Origin: Atriophallophorus winterbourni
Lineage: Eukaryota > Platyhelminthes > Trematoda > Plagiorchiida > Microphallidae
NCBI GenBank assembly: GCA_013407085.1
Contig: JACCGJ010019016.1
Location: 1-64,000, forward strand
DNA: 64,000 nucleotides
Reading direction: 5' to 3'
Shown here: positions 44,901-51,314 of the stretch, one piece after another
How the letters are laid out: each line of letters begins with the position of its first letter
Position numbering within the stretch: the stretch's first letter is position 1
The notes under the pieces: model-generated
Database searches by the model: none
What the model was told of the DNA's origin: nothing
Seen by the model: the letters and a program-made list of their open reading frames with translations, nothing else
Translations under genes and position numbers: made by a program

Positions 44901-47087
44901 TGAAAACATTGTCAGCGAATTGGGAATCTTCGGTACTTTTGTCGCGTGCGTTTGTTACTCGTGTTTGTACTTTGTTTATTTCCGCTTGTGATGCTTGGTT
45001 GATCGCTTGTATTCTCGTCATCTCTATTGGTCTAGAGAACTAATATTCGAGTGTTACACCTCCACTTCAAGCATACACTTACCGTGATATAAAAAATATC
45101 CATCTGTAACAAAACCCTCATTTGTGTGCATTACCACACACACACACACACCACGACCGGTTTCGTGTTGCTTACGATCCGCATACCTTTAAACAGTGCA
45201 GGAACGGTAAGCAACCTGAGCATGTAAGCCACCGTTGAATAAGTTTGGCACGACCAACCTGTTCAAGGTTAAGCTAAATTGATTTGTCACTGTGAAACTT
45301 GACATTATTTTGGCCTATGTGAATTCTGTGGCCATGCGAATTCAGGCTGATGATTTCACAGATAGAATGATACACAAAATTAGCAGATTCCGTATTCATA
45401 TGTCTGTATATATGCATATTTGACATTTGTTATATCATTTCGGTATATTTCTGTGATATCCACATGAGATTTTAACAAAAATCGCTTCAAATTAATTGAT
45501 ACAAAAGTTTGAAAATATCAAAATTATACTCTTAAGAACTGTTTATATATAGATAGATTGCGCGTGGGCTAAAATACTGTCAGGTTGCCACGGCCTAAAC
45601 AGAAGTGGAAATTGAATTTCCTGTGAGACTCCAGCGTGTTTTCGTTTACAGCTTAGTACAAACGGAAAAACATAGAAAAGTACGAAAATAATCATTCTGG
45701 ACTACAGTTAGAAGATAGTAGCATTTCATACATGTTGAAGCGAGGAAGTTTGATATAACACCTGGCCGTTGATGAGACGAAAGTAAAATTTTATGGCCGT
45801 CATGGCTTGAAACAATTTATTAGGTTTGGATATGAATATTGGGCATTGTGCGGCGTTTCTAGCCTTTGCTACAATTTCGATCTCTATTGCAGCGAGTGTT
45901 CATTTGATGATAACCGCGCAGATTTACGGCTTGGATCAAAAGTTGTATTAGATATGCTAGATAATCTATTTACTGGATATGAGTTACTGGCTCATTTTCG
46001 CGAGCTCGGCTTTCAAGCAACTGGAACTATACACGAAAGCATCCTGACAAATGGCCTTTGATGGAATCGAAAAACGAACATGCAGCTCCAGATTTAATAC
46101 CGATGACGAAATTCTATTGTTTTAAGGTTGTTTGATAATACGCGTGTCACTATTGAAACTAATTATAACACTGTGGAACCTCTTCAACAAGTGAAACGTT
46201 ATTTGAAAGGATTTAGAGCAAATTATGCGATTTTACAACCTTCAAAAACTACAGCGCACAAATGAAGTGAACGACGGAGTGCTATCGGTGTTAGCAATGC
46301 GGGAGAGATTGTTTCTCTGAAACGGCCTGTTTAGTGATTCTAAAACTTGTGGAGCATGAAGTTATCATGCGCCTGTGATGTACATCCAGGATCGACCGAG
46401 GGGAGCCTAAAACAGAACAGTATCCTTATTGGTTTCATTCGATTTGGTTGTTCGACTTGTCCGTTAGAATTCTGAATGCATCGATTGGCATGAACATTAG
46501 CTATCCTTGTAATATTTATACTTATAATTCATAGTAAATTATAATCACTTTTGGATGAGAAATATATGAAATCAATGGGTCCGCTATAATGAACTGTGAT
46601 ACCGCGCTGATTGATGTGGAAATTATTAGACATGGACCATCAAACCATGTCATTGTGATAATGGAATTATAATAGCCCGAACATTTTAACCAACTAATGA
46701 AATTCATATCTACTCCGGGGATAATTTTAGCTGCTATCACGTTCGGAAGATGCAACAAAAGTGGACGAATTTCGTAACTAGTAACCTCTCTATGTTGAGA
46801 GAACAAAATTTGCAGGCATGACCTAAGGTACTGATACAATACTTCTTCGTCAAATTGTAGCATGCATTGAGCTGTGCATACATATGTTATGAATGATGTC
46901 ATTTTTCAGTCCTATCGTTATCCTTTTGCGGTTTCCGAATCACTTATATCCCATTATTTTTAGCCGCGGAAACGACGTTTTGTTGAACCAAAGTGCAGGG
47001 CAAATTCTTCGATCTAAGATGGCTAAATCAGCTGAAGGTGGAATTGTGGCAGGCTATGGTTTTTTGGATTCTCCTTTTCTTATATGA
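17178..47087 (+). CDS. GSS: Glutathione synthetase, eight exons
   Basis: Catalyses the second step of glutathione synthesis: gamma-glutamylcysteine + glycine + ATP, in the cytosol as a homodimer. Exons: 17178-17401, 17432-17507, 19258-19533, 21329-21603, 42814-42883, 43026-43338, 44771-44945, 46964-47087. All introns are GT-AG and the phases agree. Total 1533 nt = 510 codons plus stop; animal GSS is usually about 475. Family motifs: FLGLNRSDYM, VEFNLMASSF (Mg/ATP Glu and Asn), RRLFV..QEIAVVYFRSGY, ERSLAVKCP, the glycine-rich ATP loop KPQREGGGNN, SELGIFG, QILRSK (Arg and Lys near the C-terminus) and the A-loop-like EGGIVAGYGFLDSP. The extra length is mainly an insertion in exon 3. The ATG at 17178 is the first in frame after an AG acceptor at 17166-17167, so a 5' UTR exon, a spliced leader or a further coding exon may lie upstream. 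No break is seen and the gene looks functional. Confidence 0.92.
17402..17431 (+). other. 30-nt micro-intron in GSS
   Basis: GTAGTC...TTATAG, 30 nt. Its removal joins CA to C (His) and gives an alignment without gaps to the family. The ORF otherwise stops at TAG immediately inside it, so it is not an in-frame insertion. Confidence 0.75.
17432..17507 (+). CDS. GSS: GSS exon 2
   Basis: 76 nt encoding IADHDDYVKHLWDIYSRV..., aligned with the animal GSS stretch that precedes FLGLNRSDYM. It is joined to exon 1 through an intron of only 30 nt (17402-17431). The exon ends AAC AAA before GTAGGT, phase 0. Confidence 0.85.
17508..18572 (+). other. GSS intron 2, first part
   Basis: No repeat or coding homology recognised. 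Short ORFs in it have no family features. Confidence 0.6.
18573..18622 (+). repeat. Short retroposon 3' fragment
   Basis: About 45 bp matching the 3' block of the short retroposon (CCTGGATCAGGCTTGTGCTT then TCATAC). It is a heavily 5'-truncated copy with an eroded tail in GSS intron 2. Confidence 0.65.
19027..19150. repeat. (TA)n / (GATA)n simple repeat
   Basis: About 120 bp of TA-rich microsatellite with GATA interruptions, roughly 110 bp before GSS exon 3. It ends GSS intron 2 and may be length-variable. Confidence 0.9.
19258..19533 (+). CDS. GSS: GSS exon 3 with lineage-specific insertion
   Basis: Starts at the CAG after TTTGTTTCAG and encodes QVIFLGLNRSDYM, then about 30 extra residues rich in Ser/Thr (STETSSLAKLHRIDTAASYP part), then RQVEFNLMASSFCGLGPRLV. 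The donor is GTAAGT at 19534. The insertion lies between two substrate/ATP-binding blocks of the family. Confidence 0.88.
19649..19945 (+). mobile_element. Short retroposon with internal duplication and 12-bp TSD
   Basis: Flanked by CTCACCATTATT at 19637-19648 and 19946-19957. It is longer than the standard copy because about 60 bp in the middle (GCTGAAACACGCTG...GGCCTGGGC) occurs twice in tandem. It lies in GSS intron 3, same orientation as the gene. Confidence 0.85.
20574..20799 (+). mobile_element. Short retroposon, near full length
   Basis: From CGATGTACAATCGTACAG to CATACATA, about 226 bp, with the standard block order, more diverged than the 9719 copy. No clear TSD. In GSS intron 3. 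Confidence 0.75.
21329..21603 (+). CDS. GSS: GSS exon 4
   Basis: 275 nt. Encodes SAEKFATAIGFAHKLY, ILMIVSSDETNIFDQTAILE and ends RRLFV split after two bases of the Val codon; donor GTGAGT. The next exon is 21.2 kb away. Earlier in-frame sequence (from about 21236) is intron, because the acceptor AAG|GTCCCG fits the family alignment. Confidence 0.88.
21896..21990 (-). repeat. Short retroposon fragment
   Basis: - strand 3' part, diverged, with a short TATGTATGTA tail (+ strand view). It is the first of several copies at the start of GSS intron 4. Confidence 0.6.
22033..22265 (-). mobile_element. Short retroposon, - strand copy at array boundary
   Basis: Near full length from GTATGAAAGCACAAGCCTGA to GCACATCCGTGCA (reverse orientation). 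The left breakpoint of the tandem array (22166) lies inside it, so units 2-4 begin with only its final 100 bp. Confidence 0.75.
22266..22572 (-). mobile_element. Short retroposon, second - strand copy
   Basis: Two related blocks in - orientation: a partial 5' section (to about 22340) and a fuller copy (about 22340-22572) with TCAGGTTGTCCAGGCTTAGA. Repeated in array units 2-4. Confidence 0.65.
22728..22740. repeat. 13-bp target-site duplication, left (ACGGTTGTTCATC)
   Basis: ACGGTTGTTCATC occurs here, directly before the 5' end of RTE copy C, and again at 42151-42163, directly after its ATGATGATG tail. The match is perfect over 13 bp at a distance of 19.4 kb. Confidence 0.85.
23296..23913 (+). 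pseudogene. RTE C endonuclease, N-terminal part (unit 1)
   Basis: 205 codons: MNVRTLRQIGQQAALALTLD, IDVCCLSETHLYD (catalytic Glu), AAISGQAGVGIVLNSRAE, FIIATYAPTNTNSNDEKNAF, VVLSGDMNAGLGRL (GDMN intact) and GGMFGLESQRTDNGERF. Homology ends at FCAQIG; the last residues come from the inserted RTE A. Identical proteins occur in units 2 and 3. The sequence itself is undamaged up to the insertion. Confidence 0.85.
23890..24995 (+). pseudogene. RTE A 5' UTR and endonuclease part (unit 1)
   Basis: About 630 bp of 5' UTR followed by frames 24521-24802 and 24748-24990 (one frameshift near 24790). Motifs: LDYQVDVACLFEVRLPG (catalytic Glu), SGQHGVAIALSDHAKQALMS, VVSEYAPTLSADQTTKDDFY and FVVGDWYARTG (GDWNA with Asn replaced by Tyr). 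It ends ILGKFGL where the (TA)n tail of RTE B begins. A different RTE lineage from C and B by sequence. Confidence 0.8.
24996..25036. repeat. (TA)n tail of RTE B, unit 1
   Basis: TA-rich run between RTE A (+) and the 3' UTR of RTE B (-). It is probably the 3' tail of RTE B; length and pattern differ in each unit (28964-29010, 32951-33000). Confidence 0.8.
25037..26127 (-). pseudogene. RTE B RT C-terminal half and 3' UTR (unit 1)
   Basis: - strand, from FNFAIEDVLQNALRSFTE through VTDLDYADDIALLCDDP (catalytic YADD), APTKCKVLLQDWEG, FTYLGSCITAGGGLESEIGS, RVYLASVRSGLLYGCESWAV, RSRLRWLGHVLRMK and the C-terminal ARVGRTRLPGWGPRDSECLW block. A 1-nt insertion near 25336 (TTTTT for TTTT) shifts the frame. 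The unit ends abruptly within the VRQGCPLSP/FNF region, at the array junction. Confidence 0.85.
27258..27875 (+). pseudogene. RTE C endonuclease part (unit 2)
   Basis: Same 205 codons as in unit 1, including GDMN and CCLSETH motifs, with no damage before the RTE A insertion point. Present only because of the tandem duplication. Confidence 0.85.
27876..28960 (+). pseudogene. RTE A 5' UTR and endonuclease part (unit 2)
   Basis: Copy of 23890-24995. The same frameshift between 28764 and 28710 frames is present, so the frameshift pre-dates the duplication. Confidence 0.8.
29011..30120 (-). pseudogene. RTE B RT C-terminal half (unit 2), open frame
   Basis: Open from 30112 to 29159 (317 codons) with YADD, FTYLGSCI, RLRWLGHVLRM and the PGWGPRDSE block in one frame. 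This shows that RTE B was intact in this region when the array formed and that unit 1 acquired its frameshift afterwards. Confidence 0.85.
31252..31869 (+). pseudogene. RTE C endonuclease part (unit 3)
   Basis: Same 205 codons as units 1 and 2. Confidence 0.85.
31870..32950 (+). pseudogene. RTE A 5' UTR and endonuclease part (unit 3)
   Basis: Copy of 23890-24995 with the same internal frameshift; ends at a (TA)n run (32951-33000). Confidence 0.8.
33001..34069 (-). pseudogene. RTE B RT C-terminal half (unit 3), frameshifted
   Basis: Frames 33696-34061 and 33134-33796. The 20-bp deletion near 33708 removes the part encoding ESEIGSRIARAR and breaks the frame. Several substitutions (for example GDDP for CDDP near the YADD box) distinguish this unit. 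Confidence 0.85.
34070..35060. repeat. Partial fourth unit, deleted and indel-rich
   Basis: 34070-34654 matches the start of a unit (to just inside RTE C's 5' end). It then jumps to the RTE B part corresponding to about 25742-26127 of unit 1 and, unlike the other units, continues into the remaining RTE B sequence. The stretch 34640-35060 carries many single-base insertions and deletions relative to the other units. Confidence 0.85.
35149..35940 (-). pseudogene. RTE B linker and RT N-terminal half
   Basis: 257 codons: TRKLFELIRATGSKLN, RWAEHFSAQFSQPPPP, IRALKRHKSPGPDDLHPILF, VIPIFKKGARNLCSNHRGIS, REEQAGFRPGRGCVDQVF, VAFLDIRAAFDSVDRTTLWN. The frame is lost near 35170, at the edge of the indel-rich stretch. 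An in-frame break separates it from the endonuclease ORF near 35940. Confidence 0.8.
35944..37255 (-). pseudogene. RTE B endonuclease domain (two overlapping frames)
   Basis: Frame 36698-37255: N-terminal leader, FRLASFNVRTLLQPGQQAGL, IDICCLSETRFRD (catalytic Glu), AGVGIALSSRAE. Frameshift near 36720. Frame 35944-36735: FVISAYAPTDCSADLSKDNF, VIMAGDLNARVSRLSEYERH (GDLN present), WSQIDHIAISYRW and SVDSDHALVCATV (Asp-His). Apart from the frameshift all catalytic motifs are present, so this is a fairly young copy. Confidence 0.82.
37700..38746 (+). pseudogene. RTE A RT domain, resumed after RTE B
   Basis: Frame 37629-38273: ACFIDFRAAFDSVDRGCLWD, HTGVRQGCPLSPVMFNYVVE, SDLDYADDIVVLGDN (YADD intact). 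A frameshift near 38200-38260 leads to frame 38243-38746: RVYQVAIRPVLLYGYETWPL, VFDHWCLRVILGI, QRRRLQWFGHVLRKTD. The part between endonuclease and this RT core (roughly 250-300 residues) is missing, so the RTE B insertion was accompanied or followed by a deletion. Confidence 0.78.
38747..38989 (+). mobile_element. Short retroposon inserted near the RTE A C-terminus
   Basis: Complete copy, TGTGCACGGATGTGCAATCG to CATACATATA. It interrupts the RTE A C-terminal coding sequence, which continues after it as RDWITICNDLASDRRAW and ends in TAA near 39071. TSD unclear (TACGG/TACGA). Confidence 0.8.
38990..39098 (+). pseudogene. RTE A extreme C-terminus and 3' end
   Basis: Encodes DWITICNDLASDRRAWAGAI and ends EAG-stop at about 39071, with a very short 3' UTR (to about 39098). 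Beyond it RTE C resumes. Confidence 0.65.
39100..39495 (+). pseudogene. RTE C endonuclease C-terminal part
   Basis: Resumes with LLISSTSFRHKLCQ, ATWRSPDGSQPSAQIDHIAI, WNTCVDSDHALVRCRFSLKF (Ser-Asp-His of APE). It continues into a linker and stops at 39490 (TGA). Confidence 0.75.
39664..40075 (-). repeat. Inverted 320-bp copy of RTE C 3' end with 46-bp direct flanks
   Basis: 39710-40029 is the reverse complement, with substitutions, of about 41764-42081 (end of RT ORF and 3' UTR). It is flanked by a 46-bp direct repeat at 39664-39709 and 40030-40075 (GGTCGAAGAAATGGAAATAG...), which looks like a target duplication or a trace of template switching. It splits the linker between endonuclease and RT of copy C. 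Confidence 0.85.
40056..41700 (+). pseudogene. RTE C linker and reverse transcriptase
   Basis: Two frames joined by one frameshift near 40440. Frame 40056-40460: NLFQLIRSTGSAKKGVSETI, RWAEHFEEQFSWSP, IESMKRFKAAGPDDIPPVLF. Frame 40417-41700 (427 codons): HIFKKGVRSSCSNHRGISLT, QQAGFRPGRGCVDHIFTLRR, AIFLDFKGAFDSVDRNVLFN, SGVRQGCPISPFLFNFVIDA, LLDLDYADDIVLLFDS, FTYLGSCINNSASLDDEVSA, VRAVLLYGCETWTL, YRLRWLGHLLRMPDHRLPKR. The TGA at 41698-41700 cuts the C-terminal tail, which continues in homology to about 41850. All RT catalytic motifs are present. Confidence 0.85.
41701..42150 (+). repeat. RTE C 3' UTR with (ATG)n tail
   Basis: About 450 bp after the stop, ending TTTGATAATGATGATG at 42150, directly followed by the 13-bp TSD. 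A related 3' end with a similar tail closes RTE E near 16928. Confidence 0.75.
42151..42163. repeat. 13-bp target-site duplication, right
   Basis: ACGGTTGTTCATC, identical to 22728-22740. Confidence 0.85.
42814..42883 (+). CDS. GSS: GSS exon 5
   Basis: 70 nt after CAACCAG. It completes the Val codon, then encodes QDQEIAVVYFRSGYSPLHFP and ends EK before GTGCGT. It lies about 650 bp beyond the 3' TSD of RTE copy C, showing that intron 4 spans the whole transposon nest. Confidence 0.88.
43026..43338 (+). CDS. GSS: GSS exon 6 (ATP-binding loop)
   Basis: Begins TWEVKYHLERSLAVKCP and includes the phosphate-binding loop YVLKPQREGGGNNYF. It ends with one base of the next codon before GTGAGG. Intron 5 is only 142 nt. 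Confidence 0.9.
43339..44770 (+). other. GSS intron 6, no element recognised
   Basis: 1432 bp of AT-rich sequence. Short ORFs (for example 43786-44136) have no family features and lie inside the intron. Confidence 0.6.
44771..44945 (+). CDS. GSS: GSS exon 7
   Basis: After CATTCCAG: AELVRMLSQIT..DERRSYILMQRLYP, then VSELGIFGTFVA. The donor is GTGCGT. SYILM and SELGIFG are conserved ATP-grasp blocks of eukaryotic glutathione synthetase. Confidence 0.9.
45128..45152. repeat. (CA)n microsatellite
   Basis: About 12 CA units in GSS intron 7. Confidence 0.85.
45556..45655 (-). repeat. Short retroposon, old - strand fragment
   Basis: Core block recognisable as GCGCGTGGGCTAAAATACTG on +, followed by TCAGGTTGCCACGGCCTAAA and GACTCCAGCGTGTTTT. 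Strongly diverged; no tail. In GSS intron 7. Confidence 0.6.
45760..46260 (+). pseudogene. piggyBac transposase remnant
   Basis: In GSS intron 7. The + strand shows AVDETKVKFYGRHGLKQFI (first catalytic Asp of the piggyBac DDD domain), IRFGYEYWALCGVSSLCYNF, LGSKVVLDML, then LFTGYELLAHFRELGFQATG, the block following the second catalytic Asp, with a deletion before it. Further on, RVTIETNYNTVEPLQQVKRY matches the downstream piggyBac VT..TN.D.VEPL region. At least two frame changes and stops are present, and the C-terminal Cys-rich domain was not seen. TTAA ends were not resolved. Confidence 0.75.
46964..47087 (+). CDS. GSS: GSS exon 8 (last)
   Basis: After TTTTTAG: RGNDVLLNQSAGQILRSK, then AEGGIVAGYGFLDSPFLI and TGA at 47085-47087. 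It contains the conserved Arg/Lys of LRSK and the glycine-rich substrate loop. A possible AATAAA lies about 485 bp downstream (47571-47576). Confidence 0.9.
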
Positions 47088-48264
47088 TTGTGTGGTAATT
47101 TGTCTCATTTTTCAATAGCAGCAGTTGCGCTTGTTTTGATTGTCTTCGATTGCGTAATGAACAATATATAGAATATATATTCGATTCGGTCTTTTTCATT
47201 TTTTATATTTAGGCAGGGTTTTCTTCGCATGCAGGCAAACACGAGTCACTATCATTGACGATTCATCTCGATTACGTCATCTTATACTTGGTCATTTTTA
47301 CGTATTCCAACACAGTTCTCGTAACCAGCTGCAAGTTGATTTGTCAGTTTCGTCTCACTCCGCTCCATCGTGTTGCTCTTTGTTCACAGCCTTTCCCATA
47401 CTTTTTGCAGTGGTACTCCTACTCTGTTCAATCACGTGCCCACGCACATAGACGGTTTAAACCCAGGGCTTGGACAAAAAATCTGCAATTACATGCGTTG
47501 CTTTTAAAACATTTTCGTGCTTGAGATTGATTAAGCCAAGCGGGCCGTCACCTACACCATTAATTGTTCAAATAAAAATGTACAACAAATAGAAGACCTG
47601 AATAAGCGACGTATTCAATAACGCTACCTTACCAACAGGCATTCGTTCCTCCTATCACTTGATTAAATTATGCTGCTACTGCACCACTGACGACAAAATA
47701 ATTTCTTTCCAATGACGTATACTATTATGTTGCGTTTAGTTTTAAATTAAACATCTACGAGGGTATTAATTGAATGTCACTTGTTTGTCCGTCAAATTAT
47801 CATCGTTTCGTGTACCTGGTAAAAGCCACATCCAATCAGTGCCACACAGACCATCATCATCTAAGACACCATCTCACTGAGGACATGTTGCTGTTGAAAG
47901 GCAAAGCCGGGTTAGACGTTACAACTCAATATAACGAGAATTTCGCATTAGTCAATTTTACTTTAATTTTAATGTGTCGCGTCTTCAGAAACCAACTCGC
48001 GATAATAATGAGACTGTCAGGAATAGTATTACATATCTATTTAGCTTGAAATGCTCGTTAAAATGCATTTCATATTACGGCTAACTAAAGCCTCAAATGA
48101 CTAATCTGAATATTGAGACAACTCCCAGAAGAAAATTTCAAATATTTTTACTAAGTTGAACATGTACTTAAAAAACCAATGATATGACAGGCGAAATTTT
48201 GCGCGAGTGCGTTATGCGTAAGGTGCGCATTCATCGTAAAAATAAGGAATTTGCTATCAACGTA
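47088..48264. other. Intergenic region between convergent GSS and ENY2
   Basis: About 1.2 kb AT-rich. It holds both 3' UTRs; AATAAA at 47571-47576 is a candidate GSS polyadenylation signal. No repeat recognised. Confidence 0.55.
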
Positions 48265-48419
48265 TCACAAAGTATCGGTTTCTTTGTTCAAAAAGGCTCG
48301 AATTTCGTCCAGCAGCTTTTGTTTCACGGCATCCGGGACCATCTTGCGACCAACGGGGGTGATTTCTGTCACGAGATCATCCACTGTGAGATTTTCAATT
48401 CCACGAGCTCGAATTACCT
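48265..48419 (-). CDS. ENY2: ENY2 exon 3
   Basis: Encodes [20 protein letters not shown] through the stop (TGA, 48265-48267). Acceptor TTTCAG lies at 48420-48425 on the - strand. Confidence 0.92.
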
Positions 48420-49878
48420 CTGAAATAGAATTATTTAATCATTGTTGTAAAAAACCTTTCGCCAATAAATTTTATAATCAAGTTGAGTTCTATAAAAACG
48501 ATTCATTAAGCTGACAAATTCTGTCTATCCAGCCCAACTGCTTTAAATATCCTTACATTATGATGAAGCACAATTCTAGAGCCAAGCAACATGATGCAGG
48601 AAAAGCAGATAAGCAACGCGTAAAAAAGCGGAATATGCAGAAACATGCGCAAAAAGCAGCATGTTTTTTGCAGTTTCACAGCATGAGATTTTTTGTTTTT
48701 ATCAAAAATAATATAATAACAATAAAAAATTATGACAATAAAATACACTGGTCCTACTGACTTCGGTTTACAGATATATATCGTAAGGTTTCCAGCCAAC
48801 TATTAGGTGGATCTTTTGTACCCAGGCCAGGCAAAAAACGCCTTACTGGGCTTAGCGCATCGGTAAGTTTTTTTATCCCAACGCATGGCACATTTAAATG
48901 TCAAAGCGACTGGATTTTTATCATTTTCGCCGGTACTGCCGTCGAATCTATTCGGTGCGCGTTTGTCTCTTACGGAACTCCTTACCGTCAGATGTACGAT
49001 CTAGTGAAAGAATTTTCAGGAACAAACCGGATATGATTAGTAATTCCACCCTACAACCCGTTTATATAACTTAATTAAGCAACTGAACACGATATTTATC
49101 TTAACGAATATTTTTCCATCATACCGAGACAACACAAGACATTTTTTCTGACTACAAAAACTGTGAAGATTCCTAGCGCTTCATTTTTTGATTTTGTCCT
49201 TATACGAATATCCTATAGTGTTGTGGGACCATGAGATTTTTAAACCATAAATTCTTGAATCGACTACAGTTCAAAAGTTGGCCAAAATTCTTTTTGATCA
49301 GATCTCCCGCAATTTTACGTAACTACCGTTTTCGGGCCGTTGACATTCACCGTGTGGTTGTTTGAGCAGTGAATCTATAAAGTTGATAGATTGGTTGCTA
49401 TCAGAAACTGTTCAGTGGGGCGAGACCAACTGCTCCTTGTGAGTGATTGAAGTAGTTTAAGTCTTTGACTGTTTAGCTAACTCCAAGGAGCTCAAAACTT
49501 ACAGAGGTATTTAATTGTAAACGTTTATGAACGTCTTGTCGAGACTATCTTTAAACGAATCTCTGGCGGAATTTTACGATTGCAATTACCCCTAAACATC
49601 TCTGGTCGACAATGTCATACGTAACAGAAGGGATCCTCTACCGTTAATTAAAGCGAGTCAAGTGTAAACTACGGAAAACAAAAACTTACCCCTGCAATGA
49701 TTTTTTAATTCATCTCGCCATCCGCATTCATTTAACAGCTTACGAAGCAAATCTTTGAGTTTTTCACGCTCACCCGTTTGATTCAGTTTATCGTTGATAT
49801 AATTTCTCAATTTGATCTTTTCCTCTCTGAAGATGATAAATCACTAAATAGACATTCAACTTACTCCAAATCAGCCAT
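48265..49878 (-). CDS. ENY2: Transcription and mRNA export factor ENY2 (Sus1)
   Basis: Small helical subunit shared by the SAGA deubiquitinase module and the TREX-2 mRNA export complex at nuclear pores. Exons on the - strand: 49865-49878 (14 nt, ATG), 49690-49826 (137 nt), 48265-48419 (155 nt); 306 nt = 101 codons plus stop, the usual family size. All introns GT-AG; intron 1 is 38 nt, intron 2 is 1270 nt. The protein shows [34 protein letters not shown] and [20 protein letters not shown], the signature ENY2 helices (CGW..ELK; TVDDLV.EITP.GR..VPD.VK). It ends ...FLNKETDTL. Convergent with GSS. No damage seen. Confidence 0.93.
48553..48775 (-). mobile_element. RTE-like 3' end, 5'-truncated, in ENY2 intron 2
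   Basis: The reverse complement begins AACCGAAGTCAGTAGGACCA (RTE C-terminal NRSQW block) and continues through a T/A-rich 3' UTR to TGCTTCATCATAATG. It matches 54140-54335 (+) with substitutions. Same orientation as ENY2. Confidence 0.6.
49690..49826 (-). CDS. ENY2: ENY2 exon 2
   Basis: Encodes [20 protein letters not shown] and [12 protein letters not shown]. The donor GTAAGT follows the first base of the next Glu codon. Confidence 0.92.
49865..49878 (-). CDS. ENY2: ENY2 exon 1 (14 nt coding)
   Basis: ATG GCT GAT TTG GA, donor GTAAGT. Joined to exon 2 through a 38-nt intron (49827-49864) it gives MADLEEEKIKLR. The only plausible start, since no other ATG lies in frame nearby. Confidence 0.85.
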
Positions 49879-50173
49879 TGTCAAAATATTTCTTCAAATG
49901 GGGATCAAATTAAACTACGTGGTAAAGAGACTGTAAACACGAACACGTTTAGCAGCTGAAGCGAGTCGTGAATATTAACACCATTTTTTAATGGAATAGG
50001 ACGGGTGAGGTTAAACACGTGTTAACGATGGATAGGTTTACTATCATTGTGGAATAATCTACTTGTGCTAGGCGCATCGACAATTTCACAAGGAGATAGT
50101 TGGTTTTTAGTCTATGATAATCACGATCAGCTACTGGCAAGCTTATACGCCTTTCCAAAGCAACGGTTAAAAA
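49879..50173. other. Region upstream of ENY2
   Basis: Presumed promoter side of ENY2; no motif identified with confidence. Confidence 0.4.
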
Positions 50174-50470
50174 CTAGTGCAACAAAGCCAGTTTAGTTAG
50201 GAGATGAAAGTCATCAGTACGACAGAGTATTCCATCTTCGAAAAAGTACGGTGCCATGCCTATATTGTCCAATGGATTATTCAATAATGAGGACTTTTGG
50301 ACTGAACCGTGATAAAAATCTGGTGCATCACGCCGAAGTGGGTCGGTAGTGCTCATATACTTGGCTGTGCATGAGATCAAAAAAATCGAACAAACACCGA
50401 GTAATGTCGGAAATGCTCGTGTCATTAATTCCAACCGTCTATAAGTCAGTGATGTTTGTAATCTGTTCAT
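50174..50470 (-). CDS. Hypothetical small membrane or secreted protein
   Basis: 98 codons on the - strand, about 300 bp upstream of ENY2. Residues of about 18-36 (RAFPTLLGVCSIFLISCTA) form one hydrophobic segment that could be a signal peptide or membrane anchor; Met16 may be the real start. The C-terminal part is mixed and charged (DPLRRDAPDFYHGS, YFFEDGILCRTDDF). I do not recognise the family. No splice context or second exon was confirmed, so it could be a chance ORF. Confidence 0.25.
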   Translation of the reverse strand: MNRLQTSLTYRRLELMTRAFPTLLGVCSIFLISCTAKYMSTTDPLRRDAPDFYHGSVQKSSLLNNPLDNIGMAPYFFEDGILCRTDDFHLLTKLALLH

Positions 50471-51268
50471 CGAACCCCTACCACTTCAAATAAGATCTGT
50501 AGCTAAACAGCTCATTGTTCGTTGTTCCGTATGGTAAATTTACCACTGGCCTTGTACAGCGCACCGATGTTCACAATGTTATGCGATATCTACGTTTTGG
50601 CAAGACAATTTGTGCGGTTGCTCCAATCAGTGTCCAATTACATCAGAACACGCGAGTGTATCGCAGATCGTTATTCAATCGCGTATCAAACTTCGAACAT
50701 CAGATAAGGTAGAAGCAAAGTATCTACCTGTTAAAACTTGTGGGAAAAGTTTCTAATGATTCAAAACCTTGTGATCTTAGAGCGGCAAGACTCACTTATG
50801 TGGCGATCGTATTGACTGGATTCTGTTTTAAAACTCTCATCGTTAGTTGGTCTTTGTATTCAGTGACATATGGCTAATGGCTTCCTCTAATTGCTGTCAA
50901 GAAACGCCTTTTCGAACATTAATTTATGTGCGGCGCTTATCATAAACCGTAGGTGCTGATTTCATTGTTCCGTTGGTTGTCATGCTAATGGGCTTTAACT
51001 GAAGGTCAGCGTTGCAAACGCTTCAGGAATAGGCTCTTGCAGTGACATTCGTGTAAAAAGAGCTGTCCTTCGGTGAAGCAGTACTAACACCGAAAGATTC
51101 CAAACAAAATCGCTTCGCGCAGTGGTCGTCAAAATTGTGTAGAAATATAGAAGAGAATACAAATAATTCGGCTGTGGAAAATATTTAAATGATGTCCACG
51201 AGTTCGAATGTGCAAAACAAACGCCGTATAAAAGACCATAAATTACATCGCAAGTCATGTTGAAAGAA
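50471..51268. other. No recognisable feature
   Basis: Two overlapping + strand ORFs near 50515-50712 have no family features. Nothing repeated within the window was seen. Confidence 0.4.
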
Positions 51269-51314
51269 GTTTGGCTGATGACGTCATCTAGACTGATGAC
51301 GAAACGTCCTGAAC
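51269..51314 (+). ncRNA. Hammerhead ribozyme-like motif
   Basis: Helix I GTTTGG (51269-51274) pairs with CTGAAC (51309-51314, two G-U pairs). Core CTGATGA (51275-51281). Helix II GTCATC (51283-51288) pairs with GATGAC (51295-51300) around a 6-nt loop. Then GAAA (51301-51304), a minimal helix III, and the GTC cleavage triplet (51306-51308). One extra C (51282) separates the core from helix II. The very short helix III is the form reported in Penelope-like elements. The motif lies on the strand opposite to the adjacent RTE fragment and overlaps that fragment's last codons. Confidence 0.5.

Noticed and set aside
45807..46061. 84-codon ORF as an independent host gene
   Set aside because: Its motifs match the middle of a piggyBac transposase and coding homology continues in other frames on both sides, so it is a transposon relic.
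48774..48862. Possible + strand exon (TTACAG acceptor, GTAAGT donor, 29-codon open frame)
   Set aside because: It lies within ENY2 intron 2 on the other strand, and the acceptor coincides with the edge of a truncated RTE insertion. No flanking exon was found.
50515..50712. Two overlapping + strand ORFs upstream of ENY2
   Set aside because: Different frames over the same bases, no conserved motif, no clear splice sites.
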